NCBI GenBank assembly: GCA_000720535.1 | Contig: JOAZ01000001.1 | Location: 469,994 to 533,993 of the forward strand | Source: Streptomyces halstedii | GTDB lineage: Bacteria; Actinomycetota; Actinomycetes; Streptomycetales; Streptomycetaceae | Length of the DNA stretch: 64,000 nucleotides | Direction: 5' to 3' | Part shown: piece after piece, positions 1 through 8,097 of the stretch | Layout of the letters: every line of letters begins with the position of its first letter | Numbering within the stretch: position 1 is the stretch's first letter | Notes under the pieces: model-generated | Seen by the model: the letters and a program-made list of their open reading frames with translations, nothing else | Databases searched by the model: none | Told to the model about the DNA's origin: nothing | Made by a program: the position numbers and the translations under genes

Positions 1-1725
1 GGTCGTCGCGACGGGACCGGAACCGGTGGTGCCGCCGGGGCCGGTGGCGGAGGTCCCCGGAGGCTCGTGCCGGACCGAGTCGGAGCCGAGGCTGTCCAGC
101 GTGTGGCGTACGTGGTCGGTGTCCAGGTGGACGCCGGTGCCCTGCCCGTCCGCGACGACCCGTAGGCCGGGGCCGTTCGCCAGGCTCCGGTGGAGCGCGT
201 CGCGTATCTCCGTCTCGACCGTGCCGGGCTGACCGCCGCGCAGCTCCGCGAGGGCGTTGAGCGCGTCGGCCCGTTCCTGCGGGGAGCCCGTGTGGACCTG
301 GCGCCACAGATCGCTCTCGGCGGGGTCCATCCCGTACCCGTCGAAGTTCCGGTACGGCGGCGGTGCCTCGTACGGCGGGGGAGGGCTCTGCGTGCGGGAG
401 GACGTGCGGTCGTCGTCACCGAGGGCGTTGTCGCGGTGCGTGTCCGGGGCGCGGGTGTCCACTGTGCGCGGGTCGCCGTCGCCCGTGCCGGTGGTGGTGA
501 CACCGGAGTGGCCGGACGTGTCCTTGCCCGAGGGGGGAAGGCCGGAGGCGGAGACGGTGGGTGGGGGCGCGCCGCGAAAGCCGTTCATCACGTCCCTCAG
601 GCCCGTACCGGTGTTGATCGCCCCGGCGTTGAGCGCCGTACCGACCCGGTCGCTGACGCCCGCGCCCACGAAGGTGGACCAACTGGTCGACCAGTCACCG
701 TAAAGGAGACCGCCGGCAAGGATCTCGGCCAGGGACTCGGCGCCGCCCGAGGCCAGGAAGTCGGACGTCTCCTTGATCGCGTGGTGCCCGGTGAGCGGCA
801 CCGCACCCGGCCCGGCCCCGGGGAGATCGGGCCCGGCCTTCGGCCAGTTGGGTCCGTTCTTGGGCAGGTCGGGGCCGCCCTTCGGGAGGTCGGGGCCGTT
901 CTTGGGCAGGTCCGGGCCGCTCTTGGGCAGGTCCGGGCCGCTCTTCGGGAGGTCCGGGCCGTTCTTCGGCAGGTCGGGCCCGTTCTTGAAGTCGAGATCG
1001 GGGCCGTTCTTGAGGAAGTTGTTGTCGTACCCCTTGACGATGTGATGCGCCGCGTTGTGGAAGACGCTGGCCAACCCGCCCGCGATGGCCCCGAACGCGG
1101 CGTCCTTGAGGATCTGCCCCCAGTCGAAGCCGCCCGGCCGGCGCCCGGCCGGGGCGCCCAGCATCATGGCGAGCCGCACCGCGAAGGTGGTGAACGCCTC
1201 CGACAGCGCCTCGGTCAGCGACGGCAACAGGTGTGTGCGCTGGAGCAGATGGCTCAGTGTGGTGAGGATGAGCAGGCGGCTACGGGCCTTGGCGAGCGCG
1301 ATCTGGGTGAGCGAGGCGCCGCCGGTGAAGAACGACATCGCCAGGTAGAACGCGATCTCGATGAGCAGGCGGATGACCTCGGCGATCACCTGCCACTTGG
1401 ACTCCATGATGTCCATCGACGCCTTGACGCGGCCGTCCGAGATCCGGTCCAACTGGTCGCCGAACTCACGCAGATAGTTCTTGCCGCCGTCGTCGGTGAG
1501 CATGCTCATCGCCCGGACGTAGGCCCGGCCCACATCGTCCGGCATGGCGCCCGAGATGTTCTTCACCGAGTCCTCGATGAGCTGGGACAGCTCGCGTACC
1601 CGCTTGCCCAGCCGCCCGTACGGCTGCCGACTGGCGTACGCCAGGTCCTCGTCGGCCTGGAGCAGCCGTTCCCCGGTGAGGATGAACAGCATCGCGTTCA
1701 CCTCGGGCGACGCCCGCATGCTCAC
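1..1725 (-). CDS. WXG100-like polymorphic-toxin-type T7SS substrate, C-terminus beyond window
   Basis: The gene has no stop before position 1, so its C-terminal part lies outside the window. The first 200 residues are helical and match the N-terminal module of actinobacterial T7SS polymorphic toxins: PEVNAMLFILTGE at the start, then VRELSQLIEDS, a hydrophobic IAFYLAMSFFTGG segment near residue 125 and a second one, FAVRLAMM, near 185. A run of nine KNGPDLP-like units follows (residues about 239-302), then a Pro/Ser/Thr/Gly-rich linker. I chose GTG at 1725 because GAGGGGG lies 6 nt upstream; an ATG two codons later is the alternative. By family analogy the missing end would be an effector domain, which cannot be seen here. 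It sits at the end of the minus-strand esx cluster. Confidence 0.75.
   Translation of the reverse strand, partial: MSMRASPEVNAMLFILTGERLLQADEDLAYASRQPYGRLGKRVRELSQLIEDSVKNISGAMPDDVGRAYVRAMSMLTDDGGKNYLREFGDQLDRISDGRVKASMDIMESKWQVIAEVIRLLIEIAFYLAMSFFTGGASLTQIALAKARSRLLILTTLSHLLQRTHLLPSLTEALSEAFTTFAVRLAMMLGAPAGRRPGGFDWGQILKDAAFGAIAGGLASVFHNAAHHIVKGYDNNFLKNGPDLDFKNGPDLPKNGPDLPKSGPDLPKSGPDLPKNGPDLPKGGPDLPKNGPNWPKAGPDLPGAGPGAVPLTGHHAIKETSDFLASGGAESLAEILAGGLLYGDWSTSWSTFVGAGVSDRVGTALNAGAINTGTGLRDVMNGFRGAPPPTVSASGLPPSGKDTSGHSGVTTTGTGDGDPRTVDTRAPDTHRDNALGDDDRTSSRTQSPPPPYEAPPPYRNFDGYGMDPAESDLWRQVHTGSPQERADALNALAELRGGQPGTVETEIRDALHRSLANGPGLRVVADGQGTGVHLDTDHVRHTLDSLGSDSVRHEPPGTSATGPGGTTGSGPVATT
820..1011 (-). 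repeat. Nine tandem 21-24 bp units coding for KNGPDLP heptads
   Basis: On the minus strand one 24-bp unit is followed by eight 21-bp units, each translating to K-(N/S/G/A)-G-P-(D/N)-(L/W)-P or a close variant. All units keep the reading frame. Synonymous differences between units show the peptide is maintained, not just the DNA. The repeat forms a charged, proline-rich spacer between the helical N-terminal module and the rest of the protein. Confidence 0.9.
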
Positions 1726-1854
1726 CGCGGGCCCCCTCGTCCGTCCGCCGGCCGGGCGGTCCCCCGGCCCGGCCGGGCGGCGGCGCCGCGCGCACGCACC
1801 GGACCGGCCCCGCCGCGACCGCGCGGGGGACCGGACCGGACCGTGAGGAGGGGA

Positions 1855-2211
1855 TCAGTGGCGGGCATGTCCGCCGTTGACGTCGGAGATCCGGCTGCTC
1901 TGCTTCGAGATGTCCTCAAGTGCCCTGTTGCGCAAGGCTTTCATCGTCTGCACGTTCTCCAGCGTGCCCTCCGTGATGCCGACCACGGCGTCCCGGATGG
2001 CCAGGCAGGTGTCCTTCGTCGCCTGCCGCTCCTCCTGTTCCTGCGGGCGGACCTTCTTGGCGAAGTCGTCGCTGACGCCGGGCCAGGTGACCGTGTCGCT
2101 GACCTCGTCGAGGAAGTCGGCCGCCATGGCGTGGGCGATCTCGGCGATCGCCTCCAACTGCCGGGTCCCGGCCTGGATGCGGTTCGGGTCCGCGAAGTAC
2201 CTGTCCGACAC
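1855..2211 (-). CDS. WXG100/EspC-like ESX secretion-associated protein
   Basis: A 118-residue helical protein with a W-P-G tripeptide (TVTWPGVSDDF) around residue 43, placed as the WXG turn of ESAT-6-type hairpins. Two predicted amphipathic helices flank it, and the tail is charged. Length and composition fit the EspC/DUF2580-type WXG100 relatives that travel with larger ESX substrates. It lies 3 nt downstream of the YbaB-like gene and about 130 nt upstream of the large polymorphic-toxin gene, so it probably acts as partner or chaperone for that protein. Assignment to EspC rather than to generic WXG100 is inference. Confidence 0.7.
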   Translation of the reverse strand: MSDRYFADPNRIQAGTRQLEAIAEIAHAMAADFLDEVSDTVTWPGVSDDFAKKVRPQEQEERQATKDTCLAIRDAVVGITEGTLENVQTMKALRNRALEDISKQSSRISDVNGGHARH

Positions 2212-2213
2212 GG

Positions 2214-2666
2214 CTACTCCTCACCGTCCTCGCCGAGCGCGTCACGCCACCGGGCGTCACCGTCCCGCCCGCCGCGCCCCTCGTCCGGATCGCGCAGCAC
2301 GTCCGGGCCGAACAGCTTCTCCCAGTCGACCTCCAGCCCCCGCAACTCCGGTACACCGGGGTGGCTTTCCGCGAAGGGGGCCATCGCCCGCATGACGTGC
2401 CGGCCCATCCGCGTACGCGCCTCCTGCGTGGCTTCCAGCACGCTCGCGGCCAACTCCTGCGGTGCCATGGCCCGGTACTTGCCGTCCAGGAACTCCAGGT
2501 CGCTCAGTTCACCCTGGGCGCCCACGGTGACCCGCACGGCACGGTCCGAGGAGACGGCGCCGATCGACGCGTCCCGCAGTTCGCGCTCCGTGCGCGCCAC
2601 GGCCTCCTCGGTGGCCTTGAGCTCGGCCACCGCCTGATCGATGCGCTTCTCCAGCGAATCGGTCAC
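2214..2666 (-). CDS. YbaB/EbfC-family protein (EspL-like)
   Basis: A 150-residue protein with an N-terminal coiled coil (residues about 3-30, KRIDQAVAELKATEEAVART) followed by the YbaB core: VRVTVGAQGELSDLEF and a helix with APQELAASVLEATQEARTR. Start GTG at 2666 has GGGGAG upstream. YbaB/EbfC proteins are nucleoid-associated dimers in general, but the mycobacterial ESX-1 protein EspL belongs to this fold and stabilises secreted substrates. Its place between the AAWKG gene and the EspC-like gene, 3 nt from the latter, favours an EspL-like role. The C-terminal extension (PELRGLEVDWEKLFGPDV, then an acidic Gly-rich tail) is specific to this context. Confidence 0.75.
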   Translation of the reverse strand: MTDSLEKRIDQAVAELKATEEAVARTERELRDASIGAVSSDRAVRVTVGAQGELSDLEFLDGKYRAMAPQELAASVLEATQEARTRMGRHVMRAMAPFAESHPGVPELRGLEVDWEKLFGPDVLRDPDEGRGGRDGDARWRDALGEDGEE

Positions 2667-2769
2667 TGCTCTCGTCTCCCCTCGCTGCCTCGTACGGCGT
2701 CCCACCGGATCGCATCGTAACCGGCGTGCACGTCGTACCGTACGGCCGGAACCGCTGTGACCTGCGGCC

Positions 2770-5700
2770 TCAGCGTCCGATGACGCTCGGTGCGCTTCCC
2801 CCTTCGGTGCCCCAGACGTCCTCGTCCTCCTCCAGGTAGTCCGAGGACGTGACCGGCGTGCGCGACCCGGCCGACGCGTCCGCGCCGTCGTCGGGCGTAC
2901 GGCCGCCTGTGGTCGCCGGACGCGCCGCGGGCGTGAGGAAGGTGTCCTCGTCCTCCGCGCGGCCCCACGGGCTGCGCCTGCGGCGGTTGCGGCGCTTGCC
3001 CTCTTCGGCCGCGTCGGTGAGGACGGCGCGGACCCGCTCGCCGTGCGAGCCCTTGTCGCCCCCGCCCGCGCCTCCCATGCCGCCCATCGGAGACATCGGC
3101 ATGCCGGGGCTCGACTGGCCGCCCGTGCCCGACTGGCCGCCGCCGGCGCCCGACTGGGCGTTGTCCGGCAGCCCGCCGGACGGCGTCTGGCCGTTCGACG
3201 CCAGGAGATCGGTCCCGCCGCCCGCGAGGGGCGTGACCGAGCCCGGGACACCGACCCCCTGGTCCCCGAGAGGGGAGGACAAACCCTGGTTCAGGCCGTC
3301 GAGCGTGCCCAGACTCACGCTTTCGCCCGTTCCGCCGGAGCCACCGGAAGCACCGGAGCCACCGGAAGCACCGGTCCCCGCACCTCCGCCCGCGCCGCCC
3401 GACCCGGGGGACGAGAGGCCGTCGAGCGACGGCAGATCACCGAGCCGGCTGCCGATGGTGTCCAGACTCCCCGTGTCCCGGGGTGAGTTGAGGCTGCCGA
3501 GATCCACCTGTCTGGTGTTCCCCTGCGGATCGGTGACGGTGGCGATCCCGGTGTCCGGGTCGATCACCTGCTTGCTGCCGTCCGGGAAGGTGGTGGTGGG
3601 CTTCCCGTTCTCCAGGACGGTGTGGGACCCGTCGGGATTGGTCACGTCCGCCCCGTAGGTGAGGTCCGTCGTGGTGGTGGTGCCGTCCGGGGAGGTGGTG
3701 GTCAGGATGCCGGTGTCCGGGTCGAACGAGGCGCGGCTGCCGTCCGGGTAGCTCGTGAGGAAGTCGCCGCCGCTCAACGAGGTGATGCCACCGGTGGAGG
3801 ACTCAAGCCCGCCGGCGCCGCCCGTGCCGTTCAGCCCGCCCAGGTCGCCCAGGGACTCGGTGACGGTCCGTGAGGCGATGTCCGAGAAGTCAGGCGTGCC
3901 CGAACCGCCCGTGCCCGTCCCGCCGGTGTCCGTCCCGCCGGTCGAGTTGAGTCCGCCGAGGGTTCCGAGGTCCGTCGTGGTGGTGGTGCCGTCCGGAGCG
4001 GTGGTGGTGGCCATGCCGGTGCCGGGGTCGATGCTCTGGGTGGTGCCGTCCGGGAAGGTGGTGGTGAGGCGGCCGTCGTCGAGGGTGGTGGTGGAGCCGT
4101 CCGGATTGGTGACGGTGGTGCCGTCGCCGAGCCGCGTCGTGGTGACGGTCCCGTCGGGGGCGGTACTGGTGAGGAGGCCGGTGCCGGGGTCGAAGGAGGT
4201 GCTGGTCCCGTCGGGGAAGGTGTTGGTGAGGAGGCCTTTGCCGTCCAGGGACGTGCTGCCGCCGGTGGGTGTCTCCAGGCCGGACGTCCCGCCCGCTCCC
4301 GTGCCGTTGAGGCCGTCCAGGCCGTCCAGTCCCTGTGTCACCGGTGCGCCGTCGCGGTCGCGGCCCGTGCCGCCGGTGCCGTTGAGCCCGCCGAAGCCGC
4401 CGACCGACGTCACCGGCATACCGCTCGGCCCGAGGCCGTCCAGGCCGCCGTTCGTCCCGTCGCCTCCCGTGCCGTCCAGGCCGCCGGTCGTGCCGTCGCC
4501 CCCCAGGCCGTTCAGACCGCCGATGTCGCCCAGGCTCGTGGTCACCGGGATGTTGCCCGGCCCGTCGCCGCCACCGGAGTTGAGGTTGCCGAGGTTCTCC
4601 TCCAGTTTCTTGCGCTCCTCCTCGGCCTTGGCCTCTGCCTCGGCCTTCTCCTTCTCGTACTCGGCCTTCTCCCGCTCCTTCTCGGCCTTGGCCTCGGCCT
4701 TCTCCTTCTCGTACTCCTCCTTCTCCTTCTCCTTCTCGGCCTTGGCTTCCGCCTTCTCCTTCTCGTACTCCTCCTTGTCCTTCTCCGCCTGGGCCTTGGC
4801 CTCGGCCTTCTCCTTCTCGTACTCCTCCTTCTCCTTCTCGGCCTCCGCCTTCTCCTTCTCCGCCTGCGCGTCCGCGTAGTCCTCGGACGCCGTGCTGGTG
4901 GTCTTCGGCTTGGGCACGTTCTCCGTGAACTCGTCCCCGATGTCCAGGAAGGAGTTGTTCAGCGCTGACTGGACCCGTGCCGCCGGTTCACCGAGGTGGG
5001 TGTCCGCGCCCTGGCTCCAGATGCGTACGGCCTCTTCGCCGACCTTCTTCCAGGACTCCATGTCGGCCAGGTCGCCGTACGTCGGATGGGTCTGGCTGAA
5101 CCCGGCCTCGGGGCGCGCGCTGTGGACCGTGGCGCCGGGTGCCCCCATGTACCCCGGATAGGTCGTGCTGTAGATCTTGGTCTTGCTGATGTTGTTCTCC
5201 TCGGACCACCTGCCGAGTTCGTCGAGGACGTACCGCAGCACCCGGTGCGGATCGAAGTAGGCCGACTTGGCCCACGTGAACCACGCGTCCAGGAGCTCCT
5301 GCGCCGCCTTGCGCAACTCCTGCTTGCCCTCGGCCAGGGCGCGCGCGTAGACGGTGCCGGTCGCGCCCTCCTGCCCGCCGGAGCCGGTGAAGGTGTCGAC
5401 GTACCCCTCGTAGTTCTCCCGGACCTTCTTGATCAGGCTGCGGAAGACGTCGGCGGCCTCACCCTTCCAGGCGGCGTCCTCCTTGCCGAGCGCGTCCTCC
5501 CAGCCCTTGATCACCACGGCGTGGTCCTTGAAGAACTTCGCGGCGCGGTCGAAGGACTCCGCCGTCCTGTCGAACGACGAGAGGTCCACGGCACTGGCGG
5601 TGGGGACGCTCAGCCCGTTGAAGGACATGCCCTCGGTGTTGCCGTTGTACAGCGCGATCAGGGCGTTGCGCGGGCCGTTCATGTACTGGGCGAGACCGAT

Positions 5701-6147
5701 GGTGCTGAGCTTCTGGTCGTTGTAGTCCGTGAAGTCGTTGCCCGTGCTCACCGCGATCTCGCCGGCGGACTCGCCCGAGGTGTCGGCGAACTGGACACCG
5801 TCGTCGCCGTGGACGGTCCCCTCGAAGACGATGCGCGCCTGCTTCAACTGGGCGTTGCTGCCGCTCTGGTCGAAGAACCAGAGGTCGTAGTCCTGGCCGC
5901 TCTGCATCTCGAAGCCGGACTTCTCCAGGACGTCCTGGAGGGAGCGGTTCTTGATGTCCATCCGGAAGAGCATGCCGCCGTGGTCGGAGCGCAGCTTCTC
6001 GAAGACGGCCGACCGCTTGGGAACCGGGTAACCGGTCACATGGGAGACCACGTTCGCCCATACGTCGTCCTCGTCACCCTTGGCGGTGCCGCCCTCGTAC
6101 TTGTTGACGTGTTCCTTGGACGTGGGGTCGTACCGTTCCTCGGGCAC
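2770..6147 (-). CDS. AAWKG-family giant T7SS repeat protein
   Basis: A 1125-residue protein. Residues 1-410 form an alpha/beta and helical N-terminal region containing DAAWKGEAADVFRSL near residue 225; its W-K-G is the WXG-type turn that names the Streptomyces AAWKG family. Residues about 420-515 are a highly charged coiled coil built from near-identical YEKEKAEAKAEKEKEKE-type units. Residues about 530-1000 are Gly/Thr/Asp-rich and contain repeated TFPDGT, APDGTTTTTD and DPGTG units, plus LGGLNGTGG spacers. The C-terminus holds DYLEEDEDVWG, whose Y-L-E-E-D fits the YxxxD/E T7SS secretion signal. The product is probably exported by the adjacent ESX machine and may be cell-surface or spacer-like. 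No enzymatic motif was seen. Confidence 0.8.
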   Translation of the reverse strand: MPEERYDPTSKEHVNKYEGGTAKGDEDDVWANVVSHVTGYPVPKRSAVFEKLRSDHGGMLFRMDIKNRSLQDVLEKSGFEMQSGQDYDLWFFDQSGSNAQLKQARIVFEGTVHGDDGVQFADTSGESAGEIAVSTGNDFTDYNDQKLSTIGLAQYMNGPRNALIALYNGNTEGMSFNGLSVPTASAVDLSSFDRTAESFDRAAKFFKDHAVVIKGWEDALGKEDAAWKGEAADVFRSLIKKVRENYEGYVDTFTGSGGQEGATGTVYARALAEGKQELRKAAQELLDAWFTWAKSAYFDPHRVLRYVLDELGRWSEENNISKTKIYSTTYPGYMGAPGATVHSARPEAGFSQTHPTYGDLADMESWKKVGEEAVRIWSQGADTHLGEPAARVQSALNNSFLDIGDEFTENVPKPKTTSTASEDYADAQAEKEKAEAEKEKEEYEKEKAEAKAQAEKDKEEYEKEKAEAKAEKEKEKEEYEKEKAEAKAEKEREKAEYEKEKAEAEAKAEEERKKLEENLGNLNSGGGDGPGNIPVTTSLGDIGGLNGLGGDGTTGGLDGTGGDGTNGGLDGLGPSGMPVTSVGGFGGLNGTGGTGRDRDGAPVTQGLDGLDGLNGTGAGGTSGLETPTGGSTSLDGKGLLTNTFPDGTSTSFDPGTGLLTSTAPDGTVTTTRLGDGTTVTNPDGSTTTLDDGRLTTTFPDGTTQSIDPGTGMATTTAPDGTTTTTDLGTLGGLNSTGGTDTGGTGTGGSGTPDFSDIASRTVTESLGDLGGLNGTGGAGGLESSTGGITSLSGGDFLTSYPDGSRASFDPDTGILTTTSPDGTTTTTDLTYGADVTNPDGSHTVLENGKPTTTFPDGSKQVIDPDTGIATVTDPQGNTRQVDLGSLNSPRDTGSLDTIGSRLGDLPSLDGLSSPGSGGAGGGAGTGASGGSGASGGSGGTGESVSLGTLDGLNQGLSSPLGDQGVGVPGSVTPLAGGGTDLLASNGQTPSGGLPDNAQSGAGGGQSGTGGQSSPGMPMSPMGGMGGAGGGDKGSHGERVRAVLTDAAEEGKRRNRRRRSPWGRAEDEDTFLTPAARPATTGGRTPDDGADASAGSRTPVTSSDYLEEDEDVWGTEGGSAPSVIGR

Positions 6148-6214
6148 CGCGCGCCCCTCCTGCTCGGGTCGTGGCCGGCCGAACCGGGCGGATACCGCCG
6201 GCTCCGCCGACGAA

Positions 6215-6658
6215 TCAGCTCTCGGTCTTCGTGGGCACCACGCTGCTGTCGACCTCGGAGAACAACTGGAGCAGGGTCTGGGCGTCGATCGAGTCCAGGT
6301 TGGTCTGCTTGGTCTTGTTCATCGTGTCGATGGTCTCCTGGAGGGCCGCCTTCAGTTCCTTGAAGAAGGTCTCCTGGTCGCCGAGCAGCGTGTCGATGGA
6401 GGTCGCGGCGGTGGTGATGCTCTGGATCAGCGTCGGTCCGGAGACGAGGTCGTCGGTGGTCATCTTGCCGATCCGGAGGACCTGCTGGTTCTTGTCCGGG
6501 TTCTCCGTCGTGGTGTGCCCGTTGACGATGTGACCCAGGGGACGGATGCCGTCGACCTCTTCCTTGCGGTACCGGTGGGCCGACTTGGACGCGTCCTCCA
6601 CGTCCACGTCGCGGAACGCCTGAAGCTGCTTCAGGTCGAGATGGGTCAGGTCGGCCAC
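6215..6658 (-). CDS. Type VII secretion system-associated protein
   Basis: A 147-residue soluble, mostly helical protein beginning MADLTHLDLKQLQAFRDVDV. A long C-terminal helix pair (ATSIDTLLGDQETFFKELK, ALQETIDTMNKTK) is separated by short turns. No WXG motif or signal peptide is visible. It lies between the AAWKG gene and the Esx pair on the same strand, and proteins of this look occur at that position in Streptomyces ESX loci. The role is probably chaperone or partner for AAWKG; this is inferred from position only. Confidence 0.6.
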   Translation of the reverse strand: MADLTHLDLKQLQAFRDVDVEDASKSAHRYRKEEVDGIRPLGHIVNGHTTTENPDKNQQVLRIGKMTTDDLVSGPTLIQSITTAATSIDTLLGDQETFFKELKAALQETIDTMNKTKQTNLDSIDAQTLLQLFSEVDSSVVPTKTES

Positions 6659-6830
6659 GGGGGTCGCCCTCCTGCGTCAAGTGCCGAATCGGGTGGTGGA
6701 CCGCCGTCCCGGGGCCCCACCGGACGGCGCCCCGGACCAGGGGCGGGCCGTGCCGGTGGGGTGTACCGGTCTGGCGCGCGGCGGCCGCCGGCCGGCGCGG
6801 GGTGCGCGAGGCGGGGCCTTCGCGACGGGT

Positions 6831-7154
6831 TCAGCGCGGGCTGACGGACTGCCACATCTGGCTGTTGCGCCGCTCGTCCTTCTTGTGGCCGTCCGCGACG
6901 TCCTCCAGCAGCGCGCCGTTCTCGGAGAGCAGCTGCTGCATCCGGGTCACCGCGTTGTTCCACTGGGCCTGGACCTTGCCGTACTCCAACTGGTCGTCAC
7001 CGGCCCAGCCGTTCCTGAGGGCCTGGAGTTCGGCCTCCAGCGACTGGAGCGTGCCCTGGATGGCCTTGGTCTGCTGCTGGATGTCCAGGGCGGCGTTGGC
7101 CGCCGCGTTGTACTGGACATCGATGATGCCGTCGGTCAGGTTCTCGCCGGGCAT
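6831..7154 (-). CDS. WXG100-family ESX secretion target
   Basis: A 107-residue protein with the complete WXG100 hairpin. Helix one (LDIQQQTKAIQGTLQSLEAE) ends at the W-A-G turn (RNGWAGDDQLEYGK), and helix two runs through WNNAVTRMQQLLSENGALLEDV. It probably forms a heterodimer with the next upstream Esx protein and is secreted by the EccBCD machine. The C-terminus (NSQMWQSVSPR) lacks a plain YxxxD/E signal. The gap to the partner gene is about 106 nt on the same strand. Confidence 0.85.
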   Translation of the reverse strand: MPGENLTDGIIDVQYNAAANAALDIQQQTKAIQGTLQSLEAELQALRNGWAGDDQLEYGKVQAQWNNAVTRMQQLLSENGALLEDVADGHKKDERRNSQMWQSVSPR

Positions 7155-7260
7155 GGCGGATGCCTCTCTGCTCGTGGGGTGGTGGGGGGACCGGCCCTAC
7201 CGGGAAGCCCGTGGTGCCGGGGCTGTGGTGTCCGGGGGCGCGGTACCGGTGGGGCGGGCG

Positions 7261-7584
7261 TCAGGACAGTGCTTCGAAGACACCGGCGGACACCTTGCCG
7301 GCCTGCTGCCCGATGGTGCTCTGGTGCTGCTGAGAGGTGTTCCGCGCCATGGTGCGGTTGTCCTCCAGCGCGTCCGTCATGCGCTTGATCTGGGTGAGGA
7401 TCCGCTGAGCCTGCTCGTCCCACTTCTCGAAGAGGTTCAGGAAGGCACGCCCCTCGTCACCGCCCACGCCGAGGGCCATGGACCGGACGTTGCCGCGGAT
7501 GCGTTCGACACCGTCCCTCGCCATGCCCAGGGCCAGTACGCCGTTCTGTACCGCCTTGTCGTCCACCAACCGGTTGTCGGACAT
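7261..7584 (-). CDS. ESAT-6/WXG100-like protein lacking the WXG tripeptide
   Basis: A 107-residue two-helix protein beginning MSDNRLVDDKAVQNGVLAL. At the turn where WXG is expected it has GVGGDEGRAFLNLFEKW, so the Trp is missing but the Gly-rich turn and length are kept. Such WXG-less partners are common in EsxA/EsxB heterodimers, where only one subunit carries a strong motif. It is the first gene of the minus-strand substrate operon, behind a less GC-rich upstream region with a palindrome, so it is likely to be strongly and separately promoted. Confidence 0.8.
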   Translation of the reverse strand: MSDNRLVDDKAVQNGVLALGMARDGVERIRGNVRSMALGVGGDEGRAFLNLFEKWDEQAQRILTQIKRMTDALEDNRTMARNTSQQHQSTIGQQAGKVSAGVFEALS

Positions 7585-7656
7585 GAGCGCTCCCGTCGTT
7601 CGAGCTTCGTGACGTCATCGTGTCCGCCGATGTTATGGATAACCAGGTGCCCGTAG

Positions 7657-7677
7657 CAAGAATTGCCGAAATTCTTG
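7657..7677. promoter_or_regulatory. Perfect inverted repeat upstream of the esx operon
   Basis: Arms CAAGAATT (7657-7664) and AATTCTTG (7670-7677) are perfect complements around a 5-nt spacer, GCCGA. They lie 73-93 nt upstream of the first esx start, in a clearly less GC-rich stretch (about 7600-7730). The geometry fits a dimeric repressor or activator site. No known consensus was recognised. Confidence 0.45.
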
Positions 7678-8020
7678 GGCTGTTCCTGAGACGAGCAAAT
7701 ATGCCCGTGCGAAAGGGAGTTACATCCGGGTTACGGCGGCGTGGCCGATGCGGAGACGGTGTGCGGGCCCCGTGACGTGGTGGTGCGCGGGGCAACGCCG
7801 CGGCAACGGGCGGGATTCGGGCGACAGCCGGGCCGCCGTCGCCGCGAAACGGGCGTCATTACGGTGTTCCCGCTGCCCGAGGATTCGGTCGGACCCTCTT
7901 CGGAAGGGGTCCCAAGGGCGCTTGGTAAAGGCGTTGTTGAGCTTCCTCTGAGCTTTGTTCTTGGGGCATTCCGGCATCCGGGGGCCGTCCTGAAATCGTC
8001 CCTCGGCCCTCCGGCGGTGC

Positions 8021-8037
8021 GGCCCCGCCACGGGGCC
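8021..8037 (-). terminator. Possible terminator hairpin after eccB
   Basis: GGCCCCG and CGGGGCC pair perfectly around a 3-nt loop, about 60 nt past the eccB stop on the minus strand. There is no T-tract, as is usual in Streptomyces. The roughly 500-nt gap between eccB and the esx genes (7585-8097) contains this hairpin and the esx promoter region, and no credible gene. Confidence 0.35.
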
Positions 8038-8097
8038 GGGGCGGCCGGGCGGCCGGACGCCGGGGCGAGTCCCGTATGCGAACGGCGAACGAATCCG

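Noticed and set aside
190-2637. 815-codon open frame on the plus strand
   Set aside because: It runs antisense to three recognisable T7SS genes and encodes low-complexity Arg/Gly/Val sequence, a by-product of high GC.
4996-6363. 455-codon plus-strand open frame opposite the AAWKG gene
   Set aside because: Antisense to a family-matching gene and without any recognisable domain.
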